Source: Calothrix sp. NIES-4101
GTDB taxonomy: Bacteria > Cyanobacteriota > Cyanobacteriia > Cyanobacteriales > Nostocaceae
Length of the DNA stretch: 64,000 bases
Assembly (NCBI GenBank): GCA_004296455.1
Contig: AP018280.1
Coordinates: 7,171,917 to 7,235,916 of the forward strand
Direction: 5' to 3'
Part shown: positions 46,130 through 55,800 of the stretch, one piece after another
How the letters are laid out: each line of letters starts with the position of its first letter
How positions within the stretch are numbered: position 1 is the stretch's first letter
Translations under genes and position numbers: made by a program
The notes under the pieces: generated by a model
Database searches by the model: none
What the model was told of the DNA's origin: nothing
The model's input: the letters and a program-made list of their open reading frames with translations, nothing else

Positions 46130-46356
46130 TAATCATAATGAAAAAAAATCAATAAATTAAATAAACAAATATCTCAATTATTAGTAAAACTGTTTGTTGC
46201 GACTGTCTTGAGAATCAGGCGATCGCATCAATATACACTAATTATCTTCACATTATCTCACTTGCCCACTTTTCCAAAATCTCCACCCCGCAACAAATCA
46301 TCTATGATATTTGATATACATAATACCCATACCAAACCATCTCTAACCAAACCGAA

Positions 46357-47694
46357 ATGTCACAACAACCAATTCACGTCATCGGAGGAGGACTTGCGGG
46401 AACCGAAGCTGCTTGGCAAATAGCAAAAGCTGGTATTCCCGTAATTCTCCATGAAATGCGTCCCCATTACTTCGGAGGAGCGCACCATACCGAACATCTG
46501 GCGGAATTGGTTTGTAGTAATTCCTTTGGGGCAATGGCTGCTGATAGGGCGACTGGTTTACTCCACGAAGAGTTGCGGCGACTGGGTTCTGTGGTAATTG
46601 CAAAAGCAGACGAACACAAGGTTCCTGCGGGTGGTGCTTTGGCAGTCGATCGCGGTATATTTAGCGAAGATTTGACCAACACTCTCGAACAACACCCTTT
46701 GATTGAATTGCGACGGGGTGAACTTCGGGCGATTCCTGATGGTATTGTAGTTATAGCTAGTGGCCCCTTAACCAGTCCGGCTTTAGCTGAGGATTTGCGA
46801 CGGTTGACGGGGATGGAATACCTGAGCTTTTTTGATGCCGCTAGTCCAATTATTGTCGGAGAATCGATTAATCGAGATATTGCCTTTATGGCTTCGCGGT
46901 ACGATAAAGGTGAGGCTGCGTATCTCAATTGTCCGATGAATAAGGAAGAATATCTGCGGTTTCGGGATGAACTCTGCAAAGCCGAACAAGCGGATTTGAA
47001 GGATTTTGATCGCGAAAAAGTGAAGTTTTTTGAAGCTTGTTTGCCAATTGAAGAATTAGCACTACGGGGTGAGGATACCATGCGTTTTGGTCCTTTGAAA
47101 CCCGTAGGTTTGGTTTCTCCGAATGCACCGTTGCGGGAAGATGGCAAGGGACAATGGGCATATGCGATCGTACAATTACGGCAGGAAGATAAAGCCGGAA
47201 AGTTATGGAATATGGTGGGTTTCCAAACAAATCTACGTTGGGGAGAGCAAAAGCGGATTTTCCAAATGATTCCGGGGTTGGAGAATGCTGAGTTTGTGCG
47301 TTTGGGTGTGATGCATCGTAATACCTTTATTAATGCACCGCAGTTGATGAATGGAAAGTTGCAATTTAAGGAACATCCCCACGTACTCGCAGCCGGACAA
47401 ATCATTGGCACGGAAGGATATACAGCTGCATCTGCGGGTGGTTGGCTGGCGGGTACAAATGCAGCACGGTTAGCTTTAGGAAAAGAAGCTGTAGAACTGC
47501 CAAATACAACAATGATGGGGGCTTTATTTGAGTTTATTAGTTCGGCTGCACCTAAGTATTTTCAACCAATGCCGCCAAATTTTGGTATATTACCGGACTT
47601 AGGAGTGAAAATTAAGGGAAAGCCAGAACGATATGGAAAATATCGCGATCGCTCTTTGAGTGATTTGGAGACTTGGAAACAGAATTTGCTGTGA
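46357..47694 (+). CDS. trmFO: tRNA m5U54 methyltransferase, folate/FAD-dependent
   Basis: The 445-residue flavoenzyme makes 5-methyluridine at position 54 in the T loop of tRNA, using methylenetetrahydrofolate and FADH2. The N-terminal motif [21 protein letters not shown] is the FAD-binding site. [11 protein letters not shown] follows, and the Cys in that phrase and in [11 protein letters not shown] fits the pair used in catalysis. [13 protein letters not shown] and [18 protein letters not shown] are family-specific. Length and order match typical TrmFO. Unrelated neighbours; a spacer of about 230 bases precedes it. Confidence 0.95.
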   Translation: MSQQPIHVIGGGLAGTEAAWQIAKAGIPVILHEMRPHYFGGAHHTEHLAELVCSNSFGAMAADRATGLLHEELRRLGSVVIAKADEHKVPAGGALAVDRGIFSEDLTNTLEQHPLIELRRGELRAIPDGIVVIASGPLTSPALAEDLRRLTGMEYLSFFDAASPIIVGESINRDIAFMASRYDKGEAAYLNCPMNKEEYLRFRDELCKAEQADLKDFDREKVKFFEACLPIEELALRGEDTMRFGPLKPVGLVSPNAPLREDGKGQWAYAIVQLRQEDKAGKLWNMVGFQTNLRWGEQKRIFQMIPGLENAEFVRLGVMHRNTFINAPQLMNGKLQFKEHPHVLAAGQIIGTEGYTAASAGGWLAGTNAARLALGKEAVELPNTTMMGALFEFISSAAPKYFQPMPPNFGILPDLGVKIKGKPERYGKYRDRSLSDLETWKQNLL

Positions 47695-47949
47695 TTTTTG
47701 TCAATATCCCCAGTATTCATGCATTCCTTACTTGTGAAAAAACTGTGCGATCGCTTGCTAAAATCTAGTATTCCCAGTTACACAGTTCAAATTTGCATTT
47801 CCCCTATCTCACTATCTCCGCGTCTGTTTTACCACCTGATATGAGCAGCAATTCTCACCTCTGAGACTTTGCCATCTGCGAAAGACTCGCCACTCCTGCC
47901 TGAAACTGCGAGAATAATAAGGCAAAGCTTAAATTGATTTGTACTGCTT

Positions 47950-48996
47950 GTGAACGTTCCCTCTAGTATTTCCACACAAACGCAATCGCGTAAAGCCGAT
48001 CATATCCGTATTTGCTTAGAATCTGATGTTCAATTTCGTCAAACTACAAATGGCTTGGAAAAATACCGTTTTCACCATTGTTGTTTGCCAGAACTAAATT
48101 TTAGTGAAATCGACATCAGCACCGAATTTCTCGGCAAAAAACTCAACGCACCGCTACTTATCTCCTCCATGACTGGAGGTACAGAACAGGCGGGAATGAT
48201 TAACCGTCGCCTTGCTGAAGTCGCACAACAATATCAAATCGCTATGGGTGTCGGTTCACAACGAGTCGCTGTCGAAAAAAAGCAAGTCGCAGATACTTTC
48301 GCCATTCGCAAATATGCTCCCAATGCACTACTATTCGCCAATTTGGGCGCTGTACAGCTTAATTACAATTATGGCTTAGACCAATGCTTACAAATTATTG
48401 ATATTCTCGAAGCCGATGCCTTGATTTTGCACCTCAACCCCCTCCAAGAATGCATTCAACCCAGAGGTGATAAGAATTTTAAAGGAATTATTGACAAGAT
48501 AAGTATTTTGTGTAGTGAATTATCTATACCTGTAATTGTCAAAGAAGTCGGTAATGGGATTTCGGCGGAAATGGCACAACAGTTAATTGCTGCTGGGGTC
48601 AAAGCAATTGATGTTGCAGGTGCAGGTGGAACTTCCTGGTCAAAGGTGGAGAGTGAAAGGGCGGAAACTATGATGCAGCAAAGGTTGGGGAGAACTTTTG
48701 CTGATTGGGGAATACCGACAGCAGAGTGCATAACTAGTATTCGGGCAATTGATGCCAAAATACCATTGATTGCATCGGGGGGATTACGCGACGGCTTAGA
48801 AGTTGCTAAAGCGATCGCTTTGGGCGCAAATATAGTCGGTTTGGCGATGCCATTTTTACAGGCTGCGGCTGAGTCGGAAAGGGCTATTTGTGATTTAGCC
48901 GAAGTCTTAATGGCTGAAATTAGTACAGTGTTATTCTGTACGGGGAATGCAACTTTGGCGCAGTTGCAAGCTTCTGGCAATTTAACAGCTATTTGA
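47950..48996 (+). CDS. fni: type 2 isopentenyl-diphosphate delta-isomerase
   Basis: The 348-residue FMN/NADPH enzyme interconverts isopentenyl and dimethylallyl diphosphate for carotenoid, quinone and phytol synthesis. Family marks are [77 protein letters not shown] and [13 protein letters not shown], with the TIM-barrel FMN run IASGGLRDG. The start is GTG; no nearby ATG gives a better match. Type 2 enzymes are usual in cyanobacteria. Confidence 0.93.
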   Translation: MNVPSSISTQTQSRKADHIRICLESDVQFRQTTNGLEKYRFHHCCLPELNFSEIDISTEFLGKKLNAPLLISSMTGGTEQAGMINRRLAEVAQQYQIAMGVGSQRVAVEKKQVADTFAIRKYAPNALLFANLGAVQLNYNYGLDQCLQIIDILEADALILHLNPLQECIQPRGDKNFKGIIDKISILCSELSIPVIVKEVGNGISAEMAQQLIAAGVKAIDVAGAGGTSWSKVESERAETMMQQRLGRTFADWGIPTAECITSIRAIDAKIPLIASGGLRDGLEVAKAIALGANIVGLAMPFLQAAAESERAICDLAEVLMAEISTVLFCTGNATLAQLQASGNLTAI

Positions 48997-49150
48997 TCAA
49001 TATATATTCGATAAATATTTCGATAAATATTTTGATACTCCACCTCCAGAAACCCAGTGTCTAAAACTTAATATTTACTTGATAAATGGTCTTTGACCAA
49101 TAACCATTACCCAGCGCCTAATAACCATTAACCAATATATAGTGACCATA

Positions 49151-50980
49151 ATGCGTAATTTTATTAAACAAACTTTTGCCAGCGTGATTGGCAGCTTGCT
49201 AGGACTGATTATATTTTGCGGAGCGGGGACTACAGGTCTTTTTCTGTTGCTATTTGCTCTGGCTTCATCAAAAAATATTGGCCCCGAAGTTAAAGATAAA
49301 TCGGTAATTGTCTTTGATTTAGCAATGAATATTACTGATTCAGAACCGAGTTCTGGAGAGGTGTTTCAAGAAGCCCTTTCTGGAACCAGTAAAGAACGCA
49401 TGTCCTTGCGAAATGTGTTAGACACCATCGAAAAAGCCCGAAAAGATCAGCGAATTGTGGGGATTTATCTGGATGCGACTCGTGTTTCCCAATCATCAAG
49501 TGTGGCTGGGTTTGCAACCCTTAAGGAGATTCGTCAAGCATTAGAAGAATTTCGCACTACCGGAAAGAAAATCATCGCCTATGGGATGGAATGGGGCGAA
49601 CGCGAATATTATCTGAGTTCGATCGCTGATACAGTGGTAGTTAACCCCTTGGGAGCAATGGAAATTAATGGTTTTAGCTCACAACCAATGTTTTTGAGTG
49701 GGGCGCTACAAAAGTATGGTGTTGGGGTACAGGTGATACGGGTAGGTAAATTTAAGGGAGCGGTAGAACCCTTCGTACTCAACAAACTCAGCAATGAAAA
49801 TCGTCAGCAAACACAAGCGCTTTTAAATGATGTTTGGGGCGAATGGCGAACTGCGGTAGGAAAAAGCCGGAAAATTACCCCGCAAAAGTTGCAAACAGTT
49901 GCAGATAGTAAAGCCTTTTTGGAAGCTAATGAAGCTAAACAGCAGGGTTTAATTGATAAAGTAGCTTATCAAGATCAAGTTGTCAGCGATTTGAGAAAAT
50001 TAACCAACACAACCTCGGAAGATAAAACATTTAAACAGATTAGTATTTCTGACTATGCCCAAGTGGTAGATAAAGGAACAGAAAATCAATCGAAAAATAA
50101 AATTGCCATAGTTTATGCTGAAGGCGAAATAGTTGACGGCACAGGTGAAGATGGTCAAGTTGGTGGCGATCGCTTTGCTAAAATATTCAATAAAATCCGC
50201 CAGGATAAAAATGTGAAAGCGGTGGTGTTGCGTGTCAATAGTCCCGGTGGTAGCGCAACTGCTGCTGAAGTCATGCAACGTGAAATACAGTTAACTCGCG
50301 AAAAAATTCCCGTTGTTGTCTCCATGGGTGATGTGGCGGCATCGGGTGGTTACTGGATAGCAACCGATTCCAATCGGATTTTTGCCGAACCAAATACAAT
50401 TACTGGTTCCATCGGTGTATTTGGACTGCTATTAAATTTCCAAAAAGTTGCCAATGATAATGGGATTACCTGGGATGCTGTCAAAACTGGGAAATATGCC
50501 GACAATCAAACCGTCGCCCGCCCCAAATCACCAGAAGAATTGGCAGTTTATCAACGCAGTGTCAATCGCATTTATAATTTATTCTTGAATAAGGTTGCCC
50601 AAGGACGCAAATTACCCCAAACAAAAGTAGCTGAAATTGCTCAAGGTCGTGTTTGGTCTGGCACAGCAGCCAAAAATATTGGTTTAGTTGACGAAATTGG
50701 TGGTTTAGATGCAGCAATTGCACATGCTGCCGGACTGGCAAATTTGGGGGGAAATTGGAAATTACAAGAATTTCCCAAAGGTAGCAGTTTTGGTGAACGC
50801 TTTTTTGGGCGTGCAGTTGAGGAAACGCAAACCAATTTAGGAATTAACCCCAGCAAACAACAAAACTATCCGCTCACTCAGGAGTTACAAAAATTACAAA
50901 AAGAAATTAGTGTTTTACAAAATCTCAATGATCCATTAAACATCTATGCGCGTCTACCATTTAATTTGAAGATTGAGTAG
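49151..50980 (+). CDS. sppA: signal peptide peptidase SppA, 67K type
   Basis: The 609-residue protein has an N-terminal membrane helix (residues 5-38) and two tandem S49 domains, the long-type SppA. The catalytic Lys is in VIRVGKFKGAVEPF of the first domain. The Ser is in SMGDVAASGGYWIAT of the second. VNSPGGSATAAEVMQREI and NTITGSIGVFG are also typical. It digests cleaved signal peptides in the membrane and has been linked to acclimation to light in cyanobacteria. The ATG two codons inside a GTG frame is the better start. Stands alone. Confidence 0.93.
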   Translation: MRNFIKQTFASVIGSLLGLIIFCGAGTTGLFLLLFALASSKNIGPEVKDKSVIVFDLAMNITDSEPSSGEVFQEALSGTSKERMSLRNVLDTIEKARKDQRIVGIYLDATRVSQSSSVAGFATLKEIRQALEEFRTTGKKIIAYGMEWGEREYYLSSIADTVVVNPLGAMEINGFSSQPMFLSGALQKYGVGVQVIRVGKFKGAVEPFVLNKLSNENRQQTQALLNDVWGEWRTAVGKSRKITPQKLQTVADSKAFLEANEAKQQGLIDKVAYQDQVVSDLRKLTNTTSEDKTFKQISISDYAQVVDKGTENQSKNKIAIVYAEGEIVDGTGEDGQVGGDRFAKIFNKIRQDKNVKAVVLRVNSPGGSATAAEVMQREIQLTREKIPVVVSMGDVAASGGYWIATDSNRIFAEPNTITGSIGVFGLLLNFQKVANDNGITWDAVKTGKYADNQTVARPKSPEELAVYQRSVNRIYNLFLNKVAQGRKLPQTKVAEIAQGRVWSGTAAKNIGLVDEIGGLDAAIAHAAGLANLGGNWKLQEFPKGSSFGERFFGRAVEETQTNLGINPSKQQNYPLTQELQKLQKEISVLQNLNDPLNIYARLPFNLKIE

Positions 50981-51365
50981 GATGGGTTAGCGACAGTGTA
51001 GCCCACAATTATGATTTAGCGTCAGTTTTATCTTAATTATTTCAGCGAACCTGCTATTAAGTAGCTGGGCGGAATTAAAGCAAACTAGATGAACTAGATG
51101 TCGGGTTTCGGCTACGCTCAACCCTCGTTCTGTAGTTATTTTGAGCATTGAGCGTAGTCGAAATGCTTCTCCGTTTCGGAGTAGGCAACGCAGTGAAACG
51201 CAGTGAAACGCAGGTAAAGCTTTCCGCAGGGAGCAATCAAAAGCTCTCTGCGATCGCTGCACTCCGTTCGCAATGTCAATTGTTCAACCGGACATGTATA
51301 AGTGCATAAATCTGGAGAGTCCAACATATTCAAAGTAGAACACAGCTAACACAAACTATTTGATT
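50981..51365. repeat. spacer full of palindromic and tandem repeats
   Basis: TTTCGGCTACGCTCAA (51106-51121) is inverted as TTGAGCGTAGTCGAAA (51148-51163), 15 of 16 matching, a long hairpin. ACGCAGTGAA is repeated in tandem from 51188 to about 51208. A HIP1 site is near 51251. Sequences like these recur between genes of filamentous cyanobacteria. Two small minus-strand frames here have no ribosome-binding site and reflect the repeats. Confidence 0.6.
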
Positions 51366-51683
51366 ATGTCTTATCTACAGAAAGTAATTAATATCACACT
51401 CTTAACAACCGTGCTTTTTGCTCCTGCGGCTATGGCACAACAACAATCCCTCAGCACTCCCACTGATATACTTGAACAAAAGGTACCATGTAAAGACCGT
51501 GAGGGTAAACCCATTCCCTGTCCTTGGCAGAAACCGACGAAGACTAATTTGACAACTGGTGATACAAGTACAGAGAAAAAACCAAATCCCTGCAATCCAA
51601 AAAAAGGACAACCTGTTGATACTAAAGCTTGCCGTGATTATATTAATGGGAATCCCAAACCACCAACCCAACCCAAATCTTAA
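51366..51683 (+). CDS. small secreted Cys/Pro-rich protein
   Basis: The 105-residue product has a signal peptide (MSYLQKVINITLLTTVLFAP, cleavage after AMA near residue 24). The mature part is short, Lys/Pro/Thr-rich and has five Cys in motifs CKDREGKPIPCP, CNPKKGQ and ACRDYI, enough for disulfides. It has no membrane segment after the signal. I do not recognise a family. The internal ATG is preferred over a TTG two codons upstream. It lies just after a repeat-rich spacer and before an IS insertion. Confidence 0.6.
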   Translation: MSYLQKVINITLLTTVLFAPAAMAQQQSLSTPTDILEQKVPCKDREGKPIPCPWQKPTKTNLTTGDTSTEKKPNPCNPKKGQPVDTKACRDYINGNPKPPTQPKS

Positions 51684-51829
51684 GCAAGCGATCGCATTGC
51701 ACTTGAGTGCTTTCTTATTTGTCGCCTGTTGTTTATAGAGAAAATCACCCATAAGCAAAAACTAGATTGCTTACTGGGTGAGGTTGTGAGCTAGGCTGTT
51801 GACTCTGTGCCTTTTGACATGGTAAAAGT

Positions 51830-53131
51830 TCATGCACTTTTAATGTCGTCACAATCCCCTGAAAACAACGTTTTTCGTTTTGATAGTGTGGATTGACCAA
51901 AAACTTCAGATAGCCATGCTTCAACGTCTGAAAAACTAATTGTTTCAAGTGCGTTTTTAATCAAAGCTGTCGTCAGATTCATAGTAGATAAACAGATGGT
52001 TAGCAGCATCTGACCCATTTCTTTAAATGGACAGCGCGCGGAAAATTGCTTATATTTTCCAAACAATGACTCAATCACATCAGAAGTAGCTAAAAAAGTA
52101 GATTGGTTTTTAATTTTTCGGCATTGAACAGACAAATAACCCAAAATACTTTGTTGAAGTTTCTGGAGAGAATTATCATCAAATATAACTTTATTTTGTT
52201 CAAAAAAATCGAGAGTTTTATGACTAATTCCTGATTGTTTGAGTTGAGTTTCAACACCTCGTGTGAGTGACACCATTTGGTTCCATTGAATTAGGTCTGA
52301 TTCGTAGTCAACTAACCATCCCAATTTATCTACTATTTTCTGAGTAATCAGCGAAGGGTCAGAATCTGGCATTAATTTAATTAAAGTGTCTGGAGAAGAA
52401 TTTAGTAATTTAATCCCCCAATTTGTCAACCTTTCTACATTAAAAAAACGACATTGAGAACGTTGTGTTGGAGGAGATAAAAATGATAAATCTGTTTGTT
52501 GTAATTTTTGTCTGCTGATATTACATTTTTGAATAAATGACTGATATCTCTCATCCGAATCTAGCTGGTATTTTAAAAGTAAAGCCATTGCATGAGTCAC
52601 ATCATGGGTATAGATAATATCTGGGTGATTTTGCTGGTATAGCTTGATTCCACGAGCTAGGTCGCTACCATTGTCCGCTACTATTTGTACTGGTACGCCG
52701 ACTTTTTGACTGATTTTTTCTAGTTTTGATTCTATAATCTCTCCTTTCGTAGAATCCATAATTTCTAATCCGAAAATTTTCACGTCTTCATGCGCCAACC
52801 CTCTTTTCTGCTTCATCACATTTTCTTCAATATGCTGCTGTGAAACGCCTAAAATTACCAACGCTTTTTGTTTCCCTAATTCTAATGTCAAATCGACAAT
52901 AAATATCCAATCATCACGATATTCTTTCTCTTTTGTCAATTCATATATTCCAATCCGAGCCAACCACTTTCTCACACAACTGAAACTTGGAGTTGCCTGC
53001 TCTTCATAATTATTAAACAACTCAAATACTTTTTCTACTCCTCTAAAACTGATACCACATTCAATTAAAAGTAAGAGTGCTTGCTGAATTATTTTGGCAT
53101 CATAATGATGACCCTTCACATTTAATTCCAT
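51830..53131 (-). CDS. transposase, main DDE frame (orfB)
   Basis: The 433-residue product has an N-terminal helix-turn-helix-like part (IECGISFRGVEKVFELF, FSCVRKWLARIGIYEL) and a DDE nuclease. Candidate acidic residues are D80 in WIFIVDLTLELG, D153 or D157 in IVADNGSDLARG, and E354 in ATSDVIESLFGKYKQF, placed as in RNase-H-fold transposases with a long insertion before the Glu. The frame remains open upstream of its ATG and overlaps orfA in the +1 phase. A six-A run within the overlap could allow slippage that fuses orfA and orfB into one protein of about 500 residues. Confidence 0.85.
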   Translation of the reverse strand: MELNVKGHHYDAKIIQQALLLLIECGISFRGVEKVFELFNNYEEQATPSFSCVRKWLARIGIYELTKEKEYRDDWIFIVDLTLELGKQKALVILGVSQQHIEENVMKQKRGLAHEDVKIFGLEIMDSTKGEIIESKLEKISQKVGVPVQIVADNGSDLARGIKLYQQNHPDIIYTHDVTHAMALLLKYQLDSDERYQSFIQKCNISRQKLQQTDLSFLSPPTQRSQCRFFNVERLTNWGIKLLNSSPDTLIKLMPDSDPSLITQKIVDKLGWLVDYESDLIQWNQMVSLTRGVETQLKQSGISHKTLDFFEQNKVIFDDNSLQKLQQSILGYLSVQCRKIKNQSTFLATSDVIESLFGKYKQFSARCPFKEMGQMLLTICLSTMNLTTALIKNALETISFSDVEAWLSEVFGQSTLSKRKTLFSGDCDDIKSA

Positions 53132-53387
53132 AGCTTTTATGATTTCTGCTTCGACTTGAATTTCCTCTTTTTTCGTCTAAATCTCCTTCAATGTTTAACT
53201 CTTTTAGTTTTGACTCTGCCATCAACGCGCGATTTTTCCATTCTTCTCTTGAATCTAATAGATCTCTAACCTTGATTTCTAAGGCTCTAATCTTTTTTTG
53301 TTTTAATAGTGCTTTTTCTTTCCAGTTATCTCGACCTTTCTGAAACAAACGTGCTAATCTACTAACTGGGCTTTTAAACTCCTGCAT
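53100..53387 (-). CDS. transposase upstream frame (orfA)
   Basis: The 95-residue frame is basic and helical (SRLARLFQKGRDNWKEKALL, then EIKVRDLLDSREEWKNRALM), like the coiled-coil N-terminal part of a transposase. Its last 25 residues after the A6 run (RGNSSRSRNHKSYGIKCEGS) look non-native, while the other frame at that point reads KEEIQVEAEIIKAMELN and continues into orfB. So the useful part of orfA ends at the A run at 53168-53173. Either programmed or transcriptional slippage joins them, or a one-base insertion has broken the gene. Confidence 0.7.
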   Translation of the reverse strand: MQEFKSPVSRLARLFQKGRDNWKEKALLKQKKIRALEIKVRDLLDSREEWKNRALMAESKLKELNIEGDLDEKRGNSSRSRNHKSYGIKCEGSSL

Positions 53388-53567
53388 GGGCTTTGAATGT
53401 GCTAAGTATTAACGACACTATTATTGTATGAAGCAATGGTGCCTTAAAACCAACAAAGTCAACAGCCTAGGTTGTGAGGGTATTTTGCACTTACAAATAT
53501 TTACCAGCATTGCAGATGTGATCGCCTAGGTTGGGCGCTTGCGCTACCACACTTTTTTAGAGAATAA

Positions 53568-54038
53568 TTAACGCTCTTGATAATCTTCCGAAGACATGGG
53601 GTCTAATTCCCATCGACCAGAGTCACGTGTCTTCAAAATCTCGTTTGTTTGAAGAGATACCCCATCATCATAATCTAGCCCAACAGCATCTCCTAGTTCT
53701 TCAACAATGCTCTGATCGGGAGTAGGAACTGTTCCTCCTACTGCTTCATCACCAACAGCTTCCGCCTGATCCCAACGAGCATCAATATCGCCTCCGGTTA
53801 GTACTGGGCTTGCCGATGTGTACTGTTCCATGCGATCGTGCATAGTTCGTCCACCGATTTCCAACCCAGGCTCTAAAGCAACACCAGTCCCATAGGATTC
53901 AGTAATTTCTTGAGGTAGCTCGGAAATAATTGGTTCGCTATTATCTTCTACAGGTATATCCGCAACGATATCCTTATCTTGGATGGGTATATCGGAAAGA
54001 TTGTCTTGATTATCTATTTCACTAGTTAGATCACTCAT
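53568..54038 (-). CDS. DUF6335 family acidic protein
   Basis: The 156-residue protein has an acidic disordered N-terminal part (residues 1-42) and a conserved C-terminal core: LPQEITESYGTGVALEPGLE, PVLTGGDIDARWDQAEAVGDE and GGTVPTPDQSIVEELGDAVGL, followed by LQTNEILKTRDSGRWELDP. This core matches what I remember as DUF6335, a cyanobacterial family with no known function. No signal or membrane segment is seen. The IS inserted about 100 bases past its stop. Confidence 0.72.
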   Translation of the reverse strand: MSDLTSEIDNQDNLSDIPIQDKDIVADIPVEDNSEPIISELPQEITESYGTGVALEPGLEIGGRTMHDRMEQYTSASPVLTGGDIDARWDQAEAVGDEAVGGTVPTPDQSIVEELGDAVGLDYDDGVSLQTNEILKTRDSGRWELDPMSSEDYQER

Positions 54039-54465
54039 AATGCTTCCTGCAAATTATCCGAACTTTAAATCAGACCAATTTTTTGCATAAATTCTGCGCT
54101 TTACACGCTAGGTTGTACAGTCGAGGAACGGGTATATTAACTTCTGGTAACTTCACAAATCCGTAGTAAAAATAGTTCCTGCTGTGGGTTCCAGCCAAAT
54201 ATCTAGGCGTTGCGTGGGGCAATATTAGGGAATTGAGCAGTATTGATTGTTGAATGTTTCATGGTATTAATCCTCAATGATTCTGTTTTGGTTTCATGTT
54301 AGCGACTAGACTTGCTGAGATTGTCTGCCATGAGGATTGAATTTGATCTATATCTAAAGGTTAGATTAGCCATTCGCAATTCGCAATACTCGCGCTGCGG
54401 CGTGAGAAGCAAGCTACGCAATTAATAAATCCTGATTTTACAAAGGTTCAGAATTTGGATATGTT
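54039..54465. other. spacer upstream of DUF6335 gene
   Basis: AT-rich with a GAGGATTGAATTTG stretch near 54331 and repeat copy 2 at its right end. It contains no gene that I can defend. The DUF6335 promoter must be here. Confidence 0.45.
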
Positions 54466-54488
54466 TCACGATTTTAGTGAAATGGTAT
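54368..54488. repeat. palindromic repeat, copy 2, with a 35-bp internal insertion
   Basis: It shares AAATCCTGATTTTACAA and the right end ATGTTTCACGATTTTAGTGA with copy 1 at 39097-39185. Relative to copy 1 it has about 35 extra bases at 54390-54425 that contain a CTCGCGC/GCGTGAG hairpin. Its left end is degenerate. Confidence 0.65.
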
Positions 54489-54603
54489 TATCCTGTAATT
54501 TCTGCTCCATCTGCTGGATAGTTTCACCAGTAATAATCGCATAAATTTCGGGTGCATCCCAGTTTGTATTTTTCCAAAAAAGGTAAATAAATTTTGATGC
54601 AAA
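54466..54603 (-). pseudogene. in-frame coding remnant after the site-2 protease stop
   Basis: Directly after the protease stop codon the same frame stays open for 45 codons, reading FASKFIYLFWKNTNWDAPEI, then YAIITGETIQQMEQKLQDN, and ending inside repeat copy 2. The second part has clear coding character (amphipathic helix), but no start codon. It may be the degraded end of a longer protease or of another gene cut by the repeat. Confidence 0.4.
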
Positions 54604-55800
54604 TTAATCTTTGGTTGATTTAGCAATTAATGGTAATTTTAATCCTGATGGATAAATTCCATCTTGCTTAACTTGTCTAATTTCTGTATCACTGATGCGT
54701 AACTTTAATTTTTGTCCCAATATTTGTACAATATCGCCTCGATCAATTACACCTGCCACTGCTCCCGCAGGAGATAATACAGTAACCCTTATTAATTGTT
54801 CTTTTTCGAGTTTGTTAATTACTTCTACCAAAGTACTTTTCTCTTCTACAGTAGGAATTTCAGATAAAATATTGACTATACTTTGTACAGTTTTTATTTC
54901 CCAGTCACTACGTTCTATTTGCCGCAAATTATCAACTAAAACCATACCTTGATAGCGTCCATCAGCTTCTGCAAAATAAACTTGAGAAGTAGAGTTATCT
55001 AACAAATATAAGTCAGCAAATGTACGCAATTTTTGCTTAGCATCAACTACGCGAAAGTCGCGTGTCATAGTTTCCGCAGCAGTTGTATTTAATAACGTTT
55101 CTTGTAAAGTGGCGATGCGGCTATAATTTGTGGCATTACGAATACCAAACCATCCTAATAGAGCTATCCACAAGCCCGTTCCTAAATCACTGGTGAAATA
55201 ATCAACTGCTAAACCAAGAGCGATCGCAGTATATCCTAAAATTTGCCCTGCTCTTGCTGCTCCTCGTACTGCTTGAAATCGGTTTCCTGTTGCTTTCCAT
55301 AATGCTGCTTTTAATACCTGTCCTCCATCTAAAGGTAAACCAGGAATTAAGTTAAATAATGCTAAAACCAGATTTATCCTGGCTAAATCGCCAATGACTA
55401 TGCTTGAAGGTGTATTGCTTGGTAGTATATTTGCGGCTGCGATTAGTAATAAAAACAACCCAATACTTACCAGTGGGCCAGCGATCGCAACTTGAAAAGC
55501 TTTCCCTGGGGTTTTGGATTCTTCTTCAATTGCCGCAATCCCACCAAATAAAAAGAGTGTAATCGAATTTACTTGAATACCTTGCGATTTAGCCGCTAAA
55601 CTATGTCCCAGTTCATGTAATAGTACGGAGGCAAACAATAGCAGTGACATTGCTATTGCACCACTCCAAGCCATGACAGCACCCCATTCTTGGTAGGCAA
55701 AGCCAAAATTTAGAGTGGACAACACAAAAATAACAAACCATAAGGGGTCTAAAAATAGGGGTATACCGAATAATGACCCGATTCTCAAATGTTTTTGCAT
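54604..55800 (-). CDS. site-2 protease family (M50) metalloprotease with CBS domains
   Basis: The 398-residue protein has about six membrane helices in residues 15-225. The zinc site is HELGH at 62-66 with the distant Asp in NLIPGLPLDGGQVL near 158. Residues 240-375 form a pair of CBS domains (MTRDFRVVDAKQKLRTFADLY and the second with VAGVIDRGDIVQIL), which bind adenosine nucleotides and may regulate. This is the cyanobacterial/plastid group with CBS, related to SpoIVFB. It cuts transmembrane segments; the substrate here is unknown. The start ATG gives MQKHLRIGSLFGIPL. Stands alone. Confidence 0.9.
   Translation of the reverse strand: MQKHLRIGSLFGIPLFLDPLWFVIFVLSTLNFGFAYQEWGAVMAWSGAIAMSLLLFASVLLHELGHSLAAKSQGIQVNSITLFLFGGIAAIEEESKTPGKAFQVAIAGPLVSIGLFLLLIAAANILPSNTPSSIVIGDLARINLVLALFNLIPGLPLDGGQVLKAALWKATGNRFQAVRGAARAGQILGYTAIALGLAVDYFTSDLGTGLWIALLGWFGIRNATNYSRIATLQETLLNTTAAETMTRDFRVVDAKQKLRTFADLYLLDNSTSQVYFAEADGRYQGMVLVDNLRQIERSDWEIKTVQSIVNILSEIPTVEEKSTLVEVINKLEKEQLIRVTVLSPAGAVAGVIDRGDIVQILGQKLKLRISDTEIRQVKQDGIYPSGLKLPLIAKSTKD

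Larger units (their letters stand above)
51791..53470. mobile_element. 1,680-bp insertion sequence with 14-bp TIRs and 8-bp target duplication
   Basis: The left end CTAGGCTGTTGACT is inverted perfectly as AGTCAACAGCCTAG at the right end. GTTGTGAG stands directly outside both ends (51783-51790 and 53471-53478), a perfect 8-bp target duplication. Inside are two overlapping minus-strand frames that encode a DDE transposase. The site was AT-rich spacer beside the DUF6335 gene. The duplication is unmutated, so insertion appears recent. I cannot name the IS family with confidence. Confidence 0.93.

Noticed and set aside
46467..47411. A 314-codon frame antisense to trmFO
   Set aside because: Its length comes from the codon use of trmFO; Ser/Pro/Lys-rich text with no domain.
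50987..51333. Two Cys/Leu-rich small minus-strand frames
   Set aside because: They arise from palindromic and tandem repeats, with no start signal.
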